Translations under genes and position numbers: made by a program
Shown: positions 32,228 to 41,216 of the stretch, one piece after another
Layout of the letters: each line of letters opens with the position of its first letter
How positions within the stretch are numbered: position 1 is the stretch's first letter
The notes under the pieces: model-generated
Seen by the model: the letters and a program-made list of their open reading frames with translations, nothing else
What the model was told of the DNA's origin: nothing
The model's database searches: none
From: an uncultured Pseudomonadota bacterium
GTDB taxonomy: Bacteria; Myxococcota_A; Bradymonadia; Bradymonadales; GCA-2716585
Reading direction: 5' to 3'
Length of the DNA: 60,150 nucleotides
Assembly: GCA_937123825.1 (NCBI GenBank)
Contig: CAKZKQ010000440.1
Location: forward strand, 1-60,150

Positions 32228-34516
32228 ATGACCCATCAGCCCGCGACCATCGGCCCATATCGCATCCTGACCGAGATTGGTCGAGGGGGCATGGGCGTGG
32301 TGTACCGCGCCCAGCACATCCAAACCGGCGATCTCTTTGCCGTCAAGACCGTGCGTCTGGCGTTGGAACGTCAGGTTTCCAGCCTGGCCCGCGAGATCGA
32401 AGCCCTCAGCCGGATTGAGCACCCCGGTGTGGTGCGGATCGTGGACCGAGGCGCTCGCCAGGGGTTGCCCTGGTATGCCATGGAGCTGCTCGAAGGGGTC
32501 ACGCTCCAAAATCTCTTTGATGACGGTTGGCGCCGCTCCAATCAAACCGGCGCCACCCCCGACGAAGTGCTGACCGCCCAGGTGTTGGCCGCTCAGCACA
32601 CCGGGCAGGTGGAGCCCAGCACCGATCTGCAGCAGGCCCCCAGAGGCGCCCCCACCAAAGTCCGAGAGCCGTCTCACCTGGGGGTCGCGGTCGGGACGCT
32701 CGACCCCATGCCCGCCACCGCCATGGAGGCGGCCCGCAAGGTTGGCGGGGTTGAGCCCCGCAAGATTGCGCGCGCGCTGGGTTCCTTCATCCCGCTTCTT
32801 GAGCGGCTCTGCGGTGTGCTGGCCTTCATCCACGGTGAAGGCATCGTGCACCGGGATCTGAAGCCTGAGAACATCTTTGTGCGCTCCAACCGGGAGGTTG
32901 TCCTGGTGGATTTTGGTCTGGTGTCGCGCGTGGGCGCGCTGGGCCGCGAAGTCCTTGATGTCCACAGCCGCATGTTGGGCACGGCCCTCTACATGTCGCC
33001 CGAGCAGATTCGGGGGGATTTGGTCGATCCCAGGGCCGATCTCTACGCGCTGGGCTGCATCCTCTACACCATGCTGACGTGGTTGCCGCCCTTTGTCCGC
33101 GCCTCCACCGAAGACGTCCTGCGCGCCCACCTGGAGGACGAGCCCGCGCCGATCTCCTCAAGGGTTGTGGGGGTGCCCGAGGCGCTGGAGCGGTTGGTGA
33201 TGCGCCTTTTGGCCAAGCGCCCCGAAGAGCGCCCAGGCCACGCGCTGGACGTGGCCGCGATCCTGGCCACGCTTGGAGACGGCCCCACCGAAGTGCGCGC
33301 CAGCCTGCATCGCCCCAAAGATTACCTCTATCGGTCGACCTTTGTGGGGCGCGACGGCCTCCTTGAGTTGCTCGGCGATGCGGTGGCCTCTGCCCAGAAC
33401 CGCCGTGGTCAGGTTGTCTTGGTTGGGGGCGAGAGCGGGATGGGCAAGACGCGCCTCGTGATGGAGGTGGCCCGAGAGGCGTTGGTGCGTCGAATCAACG
33501 TGGTCGATGTCCAGTGCAATGCGCCCGAAGAAGGTCCTGTCAGCCCGCTGTGGCCCATGCGCAAGGTGTTGGCGTTGATGGTGGCGCGCTGTCGCCAGAA
33601 AGGCGCCGCAGAGACCGAGCGGATTTTTGGCCCCCGTGGCCCGCTGCTGGCCAGCATCCTGCCCGACATCGCCTCGTTGCACGGCCAGATAGAGTTGGAG
33701 CCCCCCGAGCCGCTCCTCACAGCCAGGCAGGACAATCAACGCCTCTTTAAAGCGCTGCGAGAGTCCATCTGGGCCATGGTCAAGGCCGGTCCTTTGCTCC
33801 TGATCTTTGATGAGCTTCAGGGCGTGGATGACGCCATGCTCTTGTTTTTGGCGAGTTTGGCCAGCGATGAGCGGCTCGAAGACCGAGGGCTTTTGGTGGT
33901 CGCCACCTACCGCAGCGATGAGGTCCGACCCACGTTGCAGGAGCTGCTGGCCCGGCGCGCCGTGCGCCACATGCGTCTGGAGCGCCTCGACCCGCGCAGC
34001 GTGCGCCAGATGATCTGCGACATGCTCTCGACCTCAGATCCACCCGCCCCGATGGTGGCCTACCTCCAGCGCCACTGCGGCGGCAACCCGTTCTTTGTGG
34101 TCGAGTATCTCTACGCCGCTGTTCATGAAGGGGTCTTGACCCGCAGCGCGGACGGCTCCTGGCATTTGAGCGCCAAAGCCCGCAGCGACGTCGAGGTCGC
34201 GCTGCCCAACTCGCTGCGCGGCCTTGTCGCCAGGCGCCTCGACGCGCTCTCGCCGTCGGCCAGGCTCCTGGTCGATGTCCTGGTGTTGGCGCGCGGGGAT
34301 GTGGATTTGGGGGTGTTGGCCCGGTTGAAGCTCTTTGCGCCCGGCGCGCTGCTCCAGGCCATGCACGAAGCCATCGGGCGCCACGTGCTTGTGGAGGGAC
34401 CAGGCGGTGTCTTGCGTTTTGCCCACGGCACGATCGCCGCTCAAGCCGCCGAGCGCCTCTCGGACGACAACCGCAAACGCATCCAAGCCGCGCTGGACCC
34501 GCTGGACGGGGCCTGA
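32228..34516 (+). CDS. Serine/threonine protein kinase fused to AAA-type ATPase domain
   Basis: The product is 762 residues. The kinase domain has GRGGMGVVY at 18-26, lysine 40 in FAVK, HRDLKPEN from 208, DFG at 228-230 and MSPEQ near 256. An insert of about 80 residues (100-180), proline- and glutamine-rich, lies between the hinge and the catalytic loop. An ATPase follows, with Walker A GESGMGKT at about 402 and Walker B LLLIFDEL at about 523, as in AAA16/PknK-like regulators. There is no C-terminal TPR. It lies between luxC, divergent by 69 bp, and luxE, convergent with an 8-bp gap. Confidence 0.9.
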   Translation: MTHQPATIGPYRILTEIGRGGMGVVYRAQHIQTGDLFAVKTVRLALERQVSSLAREIEALSRIEHPGVVRIVDRGARQGLPWYAMELLEGVTLQNLFDDGWRRSNQTGATPDEVLTAQVLAAQHTGQVEPSTDLQQAPRGAPTKVREPSHLGVAVGTLDPMPATAMEAARKVGGVEPRKIARALGSFIPLLERLCGVLAFIHGEGIVHRDLKPENIFVRSNREVVLVDFGLVSRVGALGREVLDVHSRMLGTALYMSPEQIRGDLVDPRADLYALGCILYTMLTWLPPFVRASTEDVLRAHLEDEPAPISSRVVGVPEALERLVMRLLAKRPEERPGHALDVAAILATLGDGPTEVRASLHRPKDYLYRSTFVGRDGLLELLGDAVASAQNRRGQVVLVGGESGMGKTRLVMEVAREALVRRINVVDVQCNAPEEGPVSPLWPMRKVLALMVARCRQKGAAETERIFGPRGPLLASILPDIASLHGQIELEPPEPLLTARQDNQRLFKALRESIWAMVKAGPLLLIFDELQGVDDAMLLFLASLASDERLEDRGLLVVATYRSDEVRPTLQELLARRAVRHMRLERLDPRSVRQMICDMLSTSDPPAPMVAYLQRHCGGNPFFVVEYLYAAVHEGVLTRSADGSWHLSAKARSDVEVALPNSLRGLVARRLDALSPSARLLVDVLVLARGDVDLGVLARLKLFAPGALLQAMHEAIGRHVLVEGPGGVLRFAHGTIAAQAAERLSDDNRKRIQAALDPLDGA

Positions 34517-34524
34517 ACGGTTTT

Positions 34525-35640
34525 CTAAGACGAGCCCCAGGCGCTCTCTTCAATGATCAGCGAGCACCCTCTGGGCACCGCCCCCGGCGCGCGGCCTTTG
34601 AGCACGATGGTGTCCCCCATCGGGCTGGCCTCCAACACCGTGCCCATGTCGCTGGTCTGGATGCTGATGACGCTGTCGAGGTTGCTCAGATCGGTAAAGC
34701 GCAGCAACCCCGTCTGCCCAACTCCAAGCGGAGCCAACGAGATTGGGTCGTGCGCTGTCACGCGGCACCAGTGGGGTCCTTTGAACGTGGGCGTGTCTGG
34801 CAGCGGCTGGTTGTCGAGCCACAAGGCCAGGCGGGGGTCATAAAGCTGGCTGCCAAGCTCTGTCATCCCATACTCGTGCACAATGTGGTGGTGCGGCACG
34901 CCCAGGCGCTCGGTGACCATGGATTCGATGTCCTGGACAGAGATCTCCCGCGTGCGTCCCTTGGTGCCGCCCGTGAGCATCACCATGGAGTTTGGGGGCA
35001 GGGCCAGGGTGGTCTGCGGGTCGGCGTCGAGCAGGTGGACCATCGCAAAAGAGGTTGCCAGGACCATCACGGGTTGATCCGCGCGCGCAGCGGCATCCTG
35101 AAGCCAGCCCCAGGCCGCCGGGATGTTCAGTTGCCCGCTTGACCAGGCGAACGTGGCCCGGTTGCCCGTGTGGTGCTCGGCGATCAGGCCCAACATGCTG
35201 CTCAATGAAGAGTCCGGCAGGTCCTGTGGGCTGGGCGCCAGCATCAGCGCGGGTCGCTCCAGGCCGTCTGGCACGAGCAACCGCTCAATGCTTTTGAGCG
35301 CGCTGGTGTGGTAAACGCCCAGCTCCCGCAGGTGATGCTCGCCGCGCCGCCCGCTGGTTGTTCCGCTGGTGCGGAAGATAAACGCCCCCTGGCTGGGTTC
35401 TCCACACAAGAGGGTGGTGAACCTGAAGACATCGGTGGGGACCGTCGGAATTTTTGTCCAATGGTCGATTTGAGACGCCTGGGGGGCCGCGGCGTCGCAA
35501 TAGCGCCGGTAGGGCTGATTGTGGGCGTATTGATGGGCAAAAAGATCCAGAGCCAGGGTGTCAAAATCGCCCTGGTTGTGCTCAATGTAGTCCAGCAAAC
35601 GTGCGCGCAGCGCTTTACGCTCTTGTTGGTGTGTGTTCAT
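34525..35640 (-). CDS. luxE: Acyl-protein synthetase, LuxE family
   Basis: LuxE activates fatty acids as acyl-AMP and passes the acyl group to LuxC through its own cysteine. The product is 371 residues. The adenylate-forming motif TSGTTSG is at 91-97, and the acyl-carrying cysteine fits Cys359 in VPRGCSLIIEE near the C-terminus, where LuxE has it. AGAGG precedes the ATG. ACTTGGTATTAC on the minus strand at about 35712-35723 is a possible extended -10. It is separated from luxC by the kinase gene. Confidence 0.87.
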   Translation of the reverse strand: MNTHQQERKALRARLLDYIEHNQGDFDTLALDLFAHQYAHNQPYRRYCDAAAPQASQIDHWTKIPTVPTDVFRFTTLLCGEPSQGAFIFRTSGTTSGRRGEHHLRELGVYHTSALKSIERLLVPDGLERPALMLAPSPQDLPDSSLSSMLGLIAEHHTGNRATFAWSSGQLNIPAAWGWLQDAAARADQPVMVLATSFAMVHLLDADPQTTLALPPNSMVMLTGGTKGRTREISVQDIESMVTERLGVPHHHIVHEYGMTELGSQLYDPRLALWLDNQPLPDTPTFKGPHWCRVTAHDPISLAPLGVGQTGLLRFTDLSNLDSVISIQTSDMGTVLEASPMGDTIVLKGRAPGAVPRGCSLIIEESAWGSS

Positions 35641-35919
35641 CTCCGACCTCTGGCCTTGTCAGGGCAGCTTGTGCCCGACCAGTCTTGACGTGGGCGGGTG
35701 TGTGGTTTCAAGTAATACCAAGTCGTGCAGAAGGGGTGTATGGATGGAGACTGCGGGCGTTGCCTGCGGTCATCCACACAACCACCTGCGGAGTTCTTAC
35801 TTGAGACGGTCTGGGATTGCCACAGATTCGTCCCACAGCGAGCGCACACTCGGTCAAGGGTTGTTCCTGGTCGGCATCGACTTCTTAAATCAGATCCTCA
35901 GAGACGGAGAAGGTCAGTG

Positions 35920-38805
35920 ATGGAGGTTTCTTCCCCAACCCCCTACGTGGACGTGCCGCAGGCCGTCGCCCAGCTTCAAGAGCAGTTCTTGACCCACCCC
36001 CTCGAAGAGGACCGGGGTCGGAGCCTGCTGAAGCTCGGTCGTTTGGGGGCCATGATGGTCGATGGACGCTTTCCGTACCGCGACGCGGTGGGTCGGACGC
36101 TGGTTGAGCTTTACAACCTCAGCGTCTGGTGGCCCGAAAAGCGGGCCATCTTACGGGCCATGGGGGAGTGTCGAAACTCGATCGTCATCTTCCGCTACCT
36201 CCTGCGCACCCTCGACACCGTCGATCTTGAGGCCGATTCCCGAGGCCCCGAGCTGGTCACCGCCATCATCGACGCCTTTGGCCGCCTTGGCCTGCCCGCC
36301 GCCGGACCCATCTTGATGCGGCGCTACCTGGGCGCCGACGTCCCCGAACCGGTCCGCCTGCAGGCGCTCGAAGTCCTGGGCCACCTGGGCTTCACCGAGG
36401 CCGTCCCGGCCATGCTCGACGCGCTGGAGATCGACGGCGACGCCAGGATCGTGGCCATCTACGCGTTGACCGAGATGGTCTCACCGGCGGGCGTCGAGCG
36501 CGTCGGCGAGATTCTTGAGGCCGCCTGGCACGGCGGAGAGCTTGAGGGCGACCACGACCGCGATCTGGTCCGCGCCGCCATGACCTACCTGTGCAGCTTG
36601 GGCGTCGAGCAGGCCGAACCCTGGGTCAAGCGCCTGCTCTACACCCACGAGCCCGATCTGCGCTCCCTGGCCCTGTGGGGCCGCCGCATCCGTCGCCAAA
36701 ACGCCTCCAAAGACCTCCTTGACCTCATCACCTCCGGCCTGGAAGAGGACGACGACTATGTGCGCGCCTTCCTGGGCCGCAACCTGCGCACTGAAGACGC
36801 CACCGAAGTCATCGAAACCGGCGAAGTCTTTTGCGAAACCCCCAAAGGCCAGCGCCGCCTCATCCGGATGGTCGGCGAGATGGGCGGTCAGGAGGTTCAC
36901 GACTGGTTCTGGGAGCGGTTCATCGATGCTGAAGGCATTGAAGAAGCCGTGCGCGGCGACGCCGCCCGCTCGCTGCGCACCGTCAACCTCGAAGAGGGCG
37001 AAAAGCTCCTCGAAATCGTCGAGAACGCCGGTGACCAGCTCATCAAAGCCGTCATGCGCACCGCCGCCAACTTCGGTCCGCTGGCCCTCCTGCCCAAGTT
37101 CGTCAAACTCCTTGAAGACGAAGAGCCCCTGGTTCGTCAGGAAGCCGTCCGAGGCATTCAGCACCTCCTGTTGGCGCACCGCCCCAGCCACGTCTCGCTG
37201 CGCGAAAACAAAGGCCAGAGCTTCCAGCACCGCCCCGACGACCTGCCCTGCGATGAGCCCACCCGGGACTCCATCGACACCGGCTTTCGCAAGATCCTGC
37301 GGCGCGGCGACGACGGCACCACACAGGGCTTGGTGGCTTACGCCGCCGCCAACCTGCGTCGCTTTGATCTCTGGCCCCGCATTCTGAAGCTGGCCGAAAA
37401 GAGCCAGGACGTCTTTGCGCGCCTGGCCTCCTACCACGCCCTGCTCGATATGCCCGACATCGAGCAGGTTGACCGCCTCATGGCCGCCTTCGTCAAAGAA
37501 ACCGACCGCGTCGCGCGCTCGGCCTGCATCCGCACCCTGGCCCCGCTGCTGGGCTCCCTGTCCAAGCCCAACCAGGAATGGGAGCAACAGCTTCTTGAGG
37601 CCATGGACGACATGGTCGCCGAAGCCAACGAATACGAACTGACTTTCTTTGCCCACGCCCTGGGCCTGATGCGCTCGGTGGACCCGCTGCCCGTCCTCGA
37701 CGCCATCGCCACCCGCGGCGGCCACCGCTCCAAGTTGGAGGTCGTCAGCGCCCTTGGCCGCCTGCGCCGCCTGGGCTCCGCCGAGGTCATGGCCCGGCTC
37801 GACAACGCCCTCATCAGCGACCAACTCGACACGCGCCTGCGCGCTGTCGACGCCCTCTCAGAGCTCAACGTTCGCCCCGCCACCGACAAGCTCCTCGATC
37901 TCCTCAAGATGCACGAGGAACCCCGCGTGCGCGAGCGCGCCATCCGCACCCTGGCCGTCCTGGGCCGCAGCCGCCGTGGCCTGACCTTCTCCAGCGACCG
38001 GCTCGACTCCGCGCTGGAGCGCGTCGCCTATCTCCTGTCCCAGGAACAGGGCCCCGACCCCCACATCACCCAAACCACCATTCAGGAAGACCTGATGGAC
38101 CTCAAGCTGGCGCTGTGGCAGGCGACCAGCACCGGCGGTGTGGACGACGAACGCGTCGAGCGCGTCATCTCCGAACAGCTCGGCGACGGCCTCGACGCCC
38201 TGACCCGCTACCACGGCGAAGCCGACGAAGTCCTGCGCGCCCTGCGCGGCGCCGAGTTCTTCCACCTCCAGTCCCGTGAGATGCCCGTCTCCGCCGACCT
38301 CTCGCCCGCCATCCTCTCCTACACCAAAGGCATCGAGCTGTGGCTCCACGTCCGCCTGACCGAGCTGCTGCCCGGCCTGCGCGAGGTCGCCAAGGAGAAC
38401 TACCAAACCATCATGGAGAAGTGGGACGAGTACGAGACGCTCCTGCGCTCCCTGGTCACCATCCCCGTCAAAGACGCCAACCGCGCCGTCGACTGGACCA
38501 AGGTCCCCCGCGTCGCCAAGGCCATGAAAGAGAAGAAGTTCACCGCCGACTGGCGCACCCTGTCCATCTCCAACTCCGGCGCCATCGTCATCTTCTACGG
38601 CGTCGCCATGGCCGAATACGGCTCCTGCAACGCCCTGGGCCTCAAAGGCGAACCCATGGAGATCCTCTCCGTGGCCGTCAATTCACTGGCCCTGGCTGCC
38701 CTGCGCAACGCCATGGCCCACGAACAATCCGCCAGCCGACAAGACCTCCAGGCCTGCCGCAACCTCGCCTACGACATCATGCGAGGCATCGCCAGCTGGG
38801 GCTAA
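35920..38805 (+). CDS. HEAT-like repeat protein with C-terminal HEPN-type RNxxxH motif
   Basis: The product is 961 residues, without signal peptide or membrane segments. Most of it consists of alpha-helical repeats typical of HEAT or PBS-lyase-like modules (for example ALEVLGHLGFTEAVPAMLDAL). The last 200 residues are a helical domain containing LRNAMAHE, with Arg929-Asn930 and His934 spaced as in the R-x4-H motif of HEPN ribonucleases. The start at 35920 follows GGAGAAGG; the frame is open to 35725 but without family support. Function unknown. It is followed by an inverted repeat and a hairpin array. Confidence 0.85.
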   Translation: MEVSSPTPYVDVPQAVAQLQEQFLTHPLEEDRGRSLLKLGRLGAMMVDGRFPYRDAVGRTLVELYNLSVWWPEKRAILRAMGECRNSIVIFRYLLRTLDTVDLEADSRGPELVTAIIDAFGRLGLPAAGPILMRRYLGADVPEPVRLQALEVLGHLGFTEAVPAMLDALEIDGDARIVAIYALTEMVSPAGVERVGEILEAAWHGGELEGDHDRDLVRAAMTYLCSLGVEQAEPWVKRLLYTHEPDLRSLALWGRRIRRQNASKDLLDLITSGLEEDDDYVRAFLGRNLRTEDATEVIETGEVFCETPKGQRRLIRMVGEMGGQEVHDWFWERFIDAEGIEEAVRGDAARSLRTVNLEEGEKLLEIVENAGDQLIKAVMRTAANFGPLALLPKFVKLLEDEEPLVRQEAVRGIQHLLLAHRPSHVSLRENKGQSFQHRPDDLPCDEPTRDSIDTGFRKILRRGDDGTTQGLVAYAAANLRRFDLWPRILKLAEKSQDVFARLASYHALLDMPDIEQVDRLMAAFVKETDRVARSACIRTLAPLLGSLSKPNQEWEQQLLEAMDDMVAEANEYELTFFAHALGLMRSVDPLPVLDAIATRGGHRSKLEVVSALGRLRRLGSAEVMARLDNALISDQLDTRLRAVDALSELNVRPATDKLLDLLKMHEEPRVRERAIRTLAVLGRSRRGLTFSSDRLDSALERVAYLLSQEQGPDPHITQTTIQEDLMDLKLALWQATSTGGVDDERVERVISEQLGDGLDALTRYHGEADEVLRALRGAEFFHLQSREMPVSADLSPAILSYTKGIELWLHVRLTELLPGLREVAKENYQTIMEKWDEYETLLRSLVTIPVKDANRAVDWTKVPRVAKAMKEKKFTADWRTLSISNSGAIVIFYGVAMAEYGSCNALGLKGEPMEILSVAVNSLALAALRNAMAHEQSASRQDLQACRNLAYDIMRGIASWG

Positions 38806-38916
38806 TTCTGGCGGGCGGAGGGGGGCGATGCCTTCGTCGCCTCGGGTTTGCTGCCCTGGTAGGTCAGCGGCACCGCTCGTCTCCTCGGCCTCACCCCCCT
38901 CCGCCTCGCCAGAATT
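38804..38916. repeat. Long inverted repeat right after the HEAT/HEPN gene
   Basis: The left arm, 38804-38825, begins AATTCTGGCG and matches the reverse complement of 38894-38916 over its whole length with a single inserted base. The 68-bp centre has its own smaller stems (GGCGA/TCGCC and GCTG/CAGC), so the RNA could fold like a multi-branched element. The left arm starts within the TAA stop codon. It may be the terminator of the gene or a small mobile repeat. Confidence 0.65.
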
Positions 38917-38925
38917 TCAGGTCGT

Positions 38926-39345
38926 GTTTCATCTTACTTGGCGCCCCTTTGGGGCCCCTCACTGCGCGTTTCATCTTACTCGGCGCCCCTTTGGGGCCCC
39001 TCGCTGCGTGTTTCATCTTACTCGGCGCCCCTTTGGGGCCCCTCGCTGCGTGTTTCATCTTACTCGGCGCCCCTTTGGGGGGGCTTCGCTGCGTGTTTCA
39101 TCTTACTTGGTGCCCTGAAGAGTGCCTTGGTGCTTTGTTTTGGACTGACCTGGCACCCCGAAGGGTGTCTTGGTGTCTTGTTTTCGTTGATTTGGCACCC
39201 TTGAGGGTGCCTCGGTGCTTTGTTTTGAGCGGACCCCACGCCCTGAGAGGAGCCTTGGGTCTTATTTGGAATGGATCCAGCACTCTGAAGAGTGCCTTGG
39301 TGCTTTGTTTTGAACGGACCCAGAGCCCCAAAGGGTGTCTTGATC
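38926..39345 (+). repeat. Tandem array of about ten 41-44 nt hairpin-forming units
   Basis: Units starting GTTTCATC begin at 38926, 38968, 39010, 39052 and 39095, a 42-nt period (last 43). Each contains GGCGCCCCTTTGGGGCC, a hairpin. From 39109 the hairpins continue at about 39152, 39194, 39238, 39279 and 39322 with a 41-44 nt period but diverged sequence. Stems change on both sides (GGCACCC with GGGTGCC; GCACTC with GAGTGC). Between stems a conserved spacer contains CTTTGTTTT. No unique spacers, so this is not CRISPR. Confidence 0.75.
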
Positions 39346-39475
39346 TCCCATGACGTTGACCAGGCATCTCTTGAAGGGGCAATTGTAGGTCTTGGGTTGC
39401 GGCGTCTTTGTGGGTGACGGCATAATCCAGCCGGCTTTGAATGCATGATGACAGCACAAAGGGGGAGCCGTTCTT

Positions 39476-40957
39476 ATGGGGTCAGAAGTGAGCGATGCGC
39501 GCAAGATCCGTTTGTTCATCGATGGTCAGTTTTGCGACGCGGCGGACGGCCGTTGGTTTGACGCCTTCAACCCGGCCACGGGTCAGCGCTGCGCGCAGGT
39601 GGCCGAGGCCAGCGCAGCGGACGTGGATCGCGCGGTCAACGCGGCCCGGCGAGCACTGACGGGGCCGTGGGGGACGATGCCGGTGGGGGAGCGGCTGGAT
39701 TTGTTGGCGGCGATCTCGGACCGGATCATGCGTCGGTTTGACGACTTTTTGGACGCCGAGATCATGGACACGGGCAAGCCTGTGTCCTTGGCCAGTAAGC
39801 TGGACGTGCCGCGCGGCGCGGCCAACTTCAAGATCTTCTCCAGCGTGCTGCGGGACTTGCCCACGGAGTGCTTTCAAACGCCGACGGCCGATGGGCGCGG
39901 GGCGCTCAATTATGCGTTGCGGGCGCCGCTTGGTGTGGTGGGGGTGATTTGCCCCTGGAACCTGCCGCTTTTGTTGATGACCTGGAAGGTGGCGCCTGCC
40001 TTGGCGTGTGGCAACACGGTGGTGGTCAAGCCCTCGGAGGAGACGCCCAGCACGGCGACCTTGTTGGGTGAGGTGATGAACGAGGTTGGGGTCCCCAAAG
40101 GGGTTTACAACGTCGTGCACGGTTTTGGTCCGGGTTCTGCGGGAGAGGCGTTGACGACGCACCCTGGGGTGTCGGGGATCACGTTTACGGGGGAGAGCGC
40201 CACGGGCAAGGCGATCATGAAGGCGGCGGCCGACGGCATCAAGCATTTGTCGTTTGAGCTTGGGGGCAAGAACCCTTCGATCATTTTTGCGGACTGCGAT
40301 TTTGATGCGGCGGTGGCTGGGACGCTGCGCTCGGCGTTTATGAACTGCGGGCAGGTGTGCCTGTGTTCGGAGCGCGTGTATGTGGAGCGCCCGATCTTTG
40401 ACCGCTTTGTGGCGGCCCTCAAAGAGGGGGCTGAGGCCATCGTGCCGGGCGATCCCTACGCTGACGGGACGCACATGGGGCCGCTCATTTCGGCCCAGCA
40501 CCGCCAGAAGGTCTTGTCGTACTACGAGTTGGCGCGCCAGGAGGGGGCCAATGTGGTCACCGGCGGCGGTGTGCCGGAGCTTGGCGGCGATCAGGCCGAA
40601 GGGTTTTACGTGCAGCCGACCATCTGGACGGGGCTTGATGAGCAGGCCCGCTGCGTCAAGGAGGAGGTCTTTGGGCCGTGTTGCCACATTGCGCCGTTTG
40701 ACACTGAGCAGGAGGCGCTGCAGATGGCCAACGACACCCAGTACGGGTTGTGCGCGGCAGTCTGGACGCAGAACCTGACGCGGGCTCACCGCATGGCGGC
40801 TGCCTTGGAGGCGGGGTTGGTGTGGGTCAACACCTGGTTCCTGCGCGACTTGCGCACGCCCTTTGGCGGGGTGGGGCTCAGCGGGGTGGGGCGCGAAGGT
40901 GGCGTGCACTCGGTGGAGTTCTATTCGGAGTTGAAGAACGTGTGCATCAAGCTCTAG
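39476..40957 (+). CDS. amnC: 2-Aminomuconate (or 2-hydroxymuconate) semialdehyde dehydrogenase
   Basis: This NAD-dependent aldehyde dehydrogenase has 493 residues. It has PWNLPLLLMTWKVAPAL, the catalytic Glu261 in FELGGKN and Cys295 in CGQVCLCSER. The C-terminal RTPFGGVGLSGVGREGGVHSVEFYSELKNVCIKL block is characteristic of the muconic semialdehyde subfamily. The enzyme oxidises the ring-cleavage semialdehyde to (amino)muconate. The aminomuconate deaminase 260 bp downstream favours the amino substrate. GGGGGAG lies 8-10 nt before the ATG. Third codon positions are G-rich. Confidence 0.85.
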   Translation: MGSEVSDARKIRLFIDGQFCDAADGRWFDAFNPATGQRCAQVAEASAADVDRAVNAARRALTGPWGTMPVGERLDLLAAISDRIMRRFDDFLDAEIMDTGKPVSLASKLDVPRGAANFKIFSSVLRDLPTECFQTPTADGRGALNYALRAPLGVVGVICPWNLPLLLMTWKVAPALACGNTVVVKPSEETPSTATLLGEVMNEVGVPKGVYNVVHGFGPGSAGEALTTHPGVSGITFTGESATGKAIMKAAADGIKHLSFELGGKNPSIIFADCDFDAAVAGTLRSAFMNCGQVCLCSERVYVERPIFDRFVAALKEGAEAIVPGDPYADGTHMGPLISAQHRQKVLSYYELARQEGANVVTGGGVPELGGDQAEGFYVQPTIWTGLDEQARCVKEEVFGPCCHIAPFDTEQEALQMANDTQYGLCAAVWTQNLTRAHRMAAALEAGLVWVNTWFLRDLRTPFGGVGLSGVGREGGVHSVEFYSELKNVCIKL

Positions 40958-41216
40958 GTTCTGTTGATGTTTGTGGACCGAGCCCGGTGGTGACGAGAAC
41001 GAGGCAAGATCGCTTTTGACAACTGAGCGCGTACTGGAAGTACACGCGAGGGCGTCGGGAGCGATGTTGGCCGTTGTCGGCCCACCGGCGACGGGAGCAA
41101 ACCTCAACAGGACCTAAAGTTGAGCACCTGGGGGCTTTGGCGTTCATCGTGTTGCAGTGGGGGCGGCCTGGTATGGCCGCTTTGAACATCAAGACTTTGG
41201 TATTAGGAGGAGATTG

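Noticed and set aside
32159..33130. N-terminal extension of luxC to a 740-residue protein
   Set aside because: The extra part lies opposite the kinase gene, and LuxC similarity begins at 32158.
38926..39345. CRISPR array
   Set aside because: The segments between hairpins are themselves repeated, so there are no unique spacers, and no cas genes are present.
38340..39353. Open frames running through the hairpin array, translating it as repeats like FILLGAPLG
   Set aside because: The 42-nt period keeps all three plus frames open. The frames start inside the HEAT/HEPN gene or lack a ribosome-binding site, and in the diverged half the peptide repeat is lost while the RNA stems are kept.
41016..41046. 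Sigma-70 promoter before amnD
   Set aside because: TTGACA is good, but the best -10 (TACACG) is 19 bp away and poor. It is mentioned only as a possibility.
39482..41107. A 541-codon minus-strand frame opposite the aldehyde dehydrogenase
   Set aside because: It is an antisense shadow of a gene with intact catalytic motifs.
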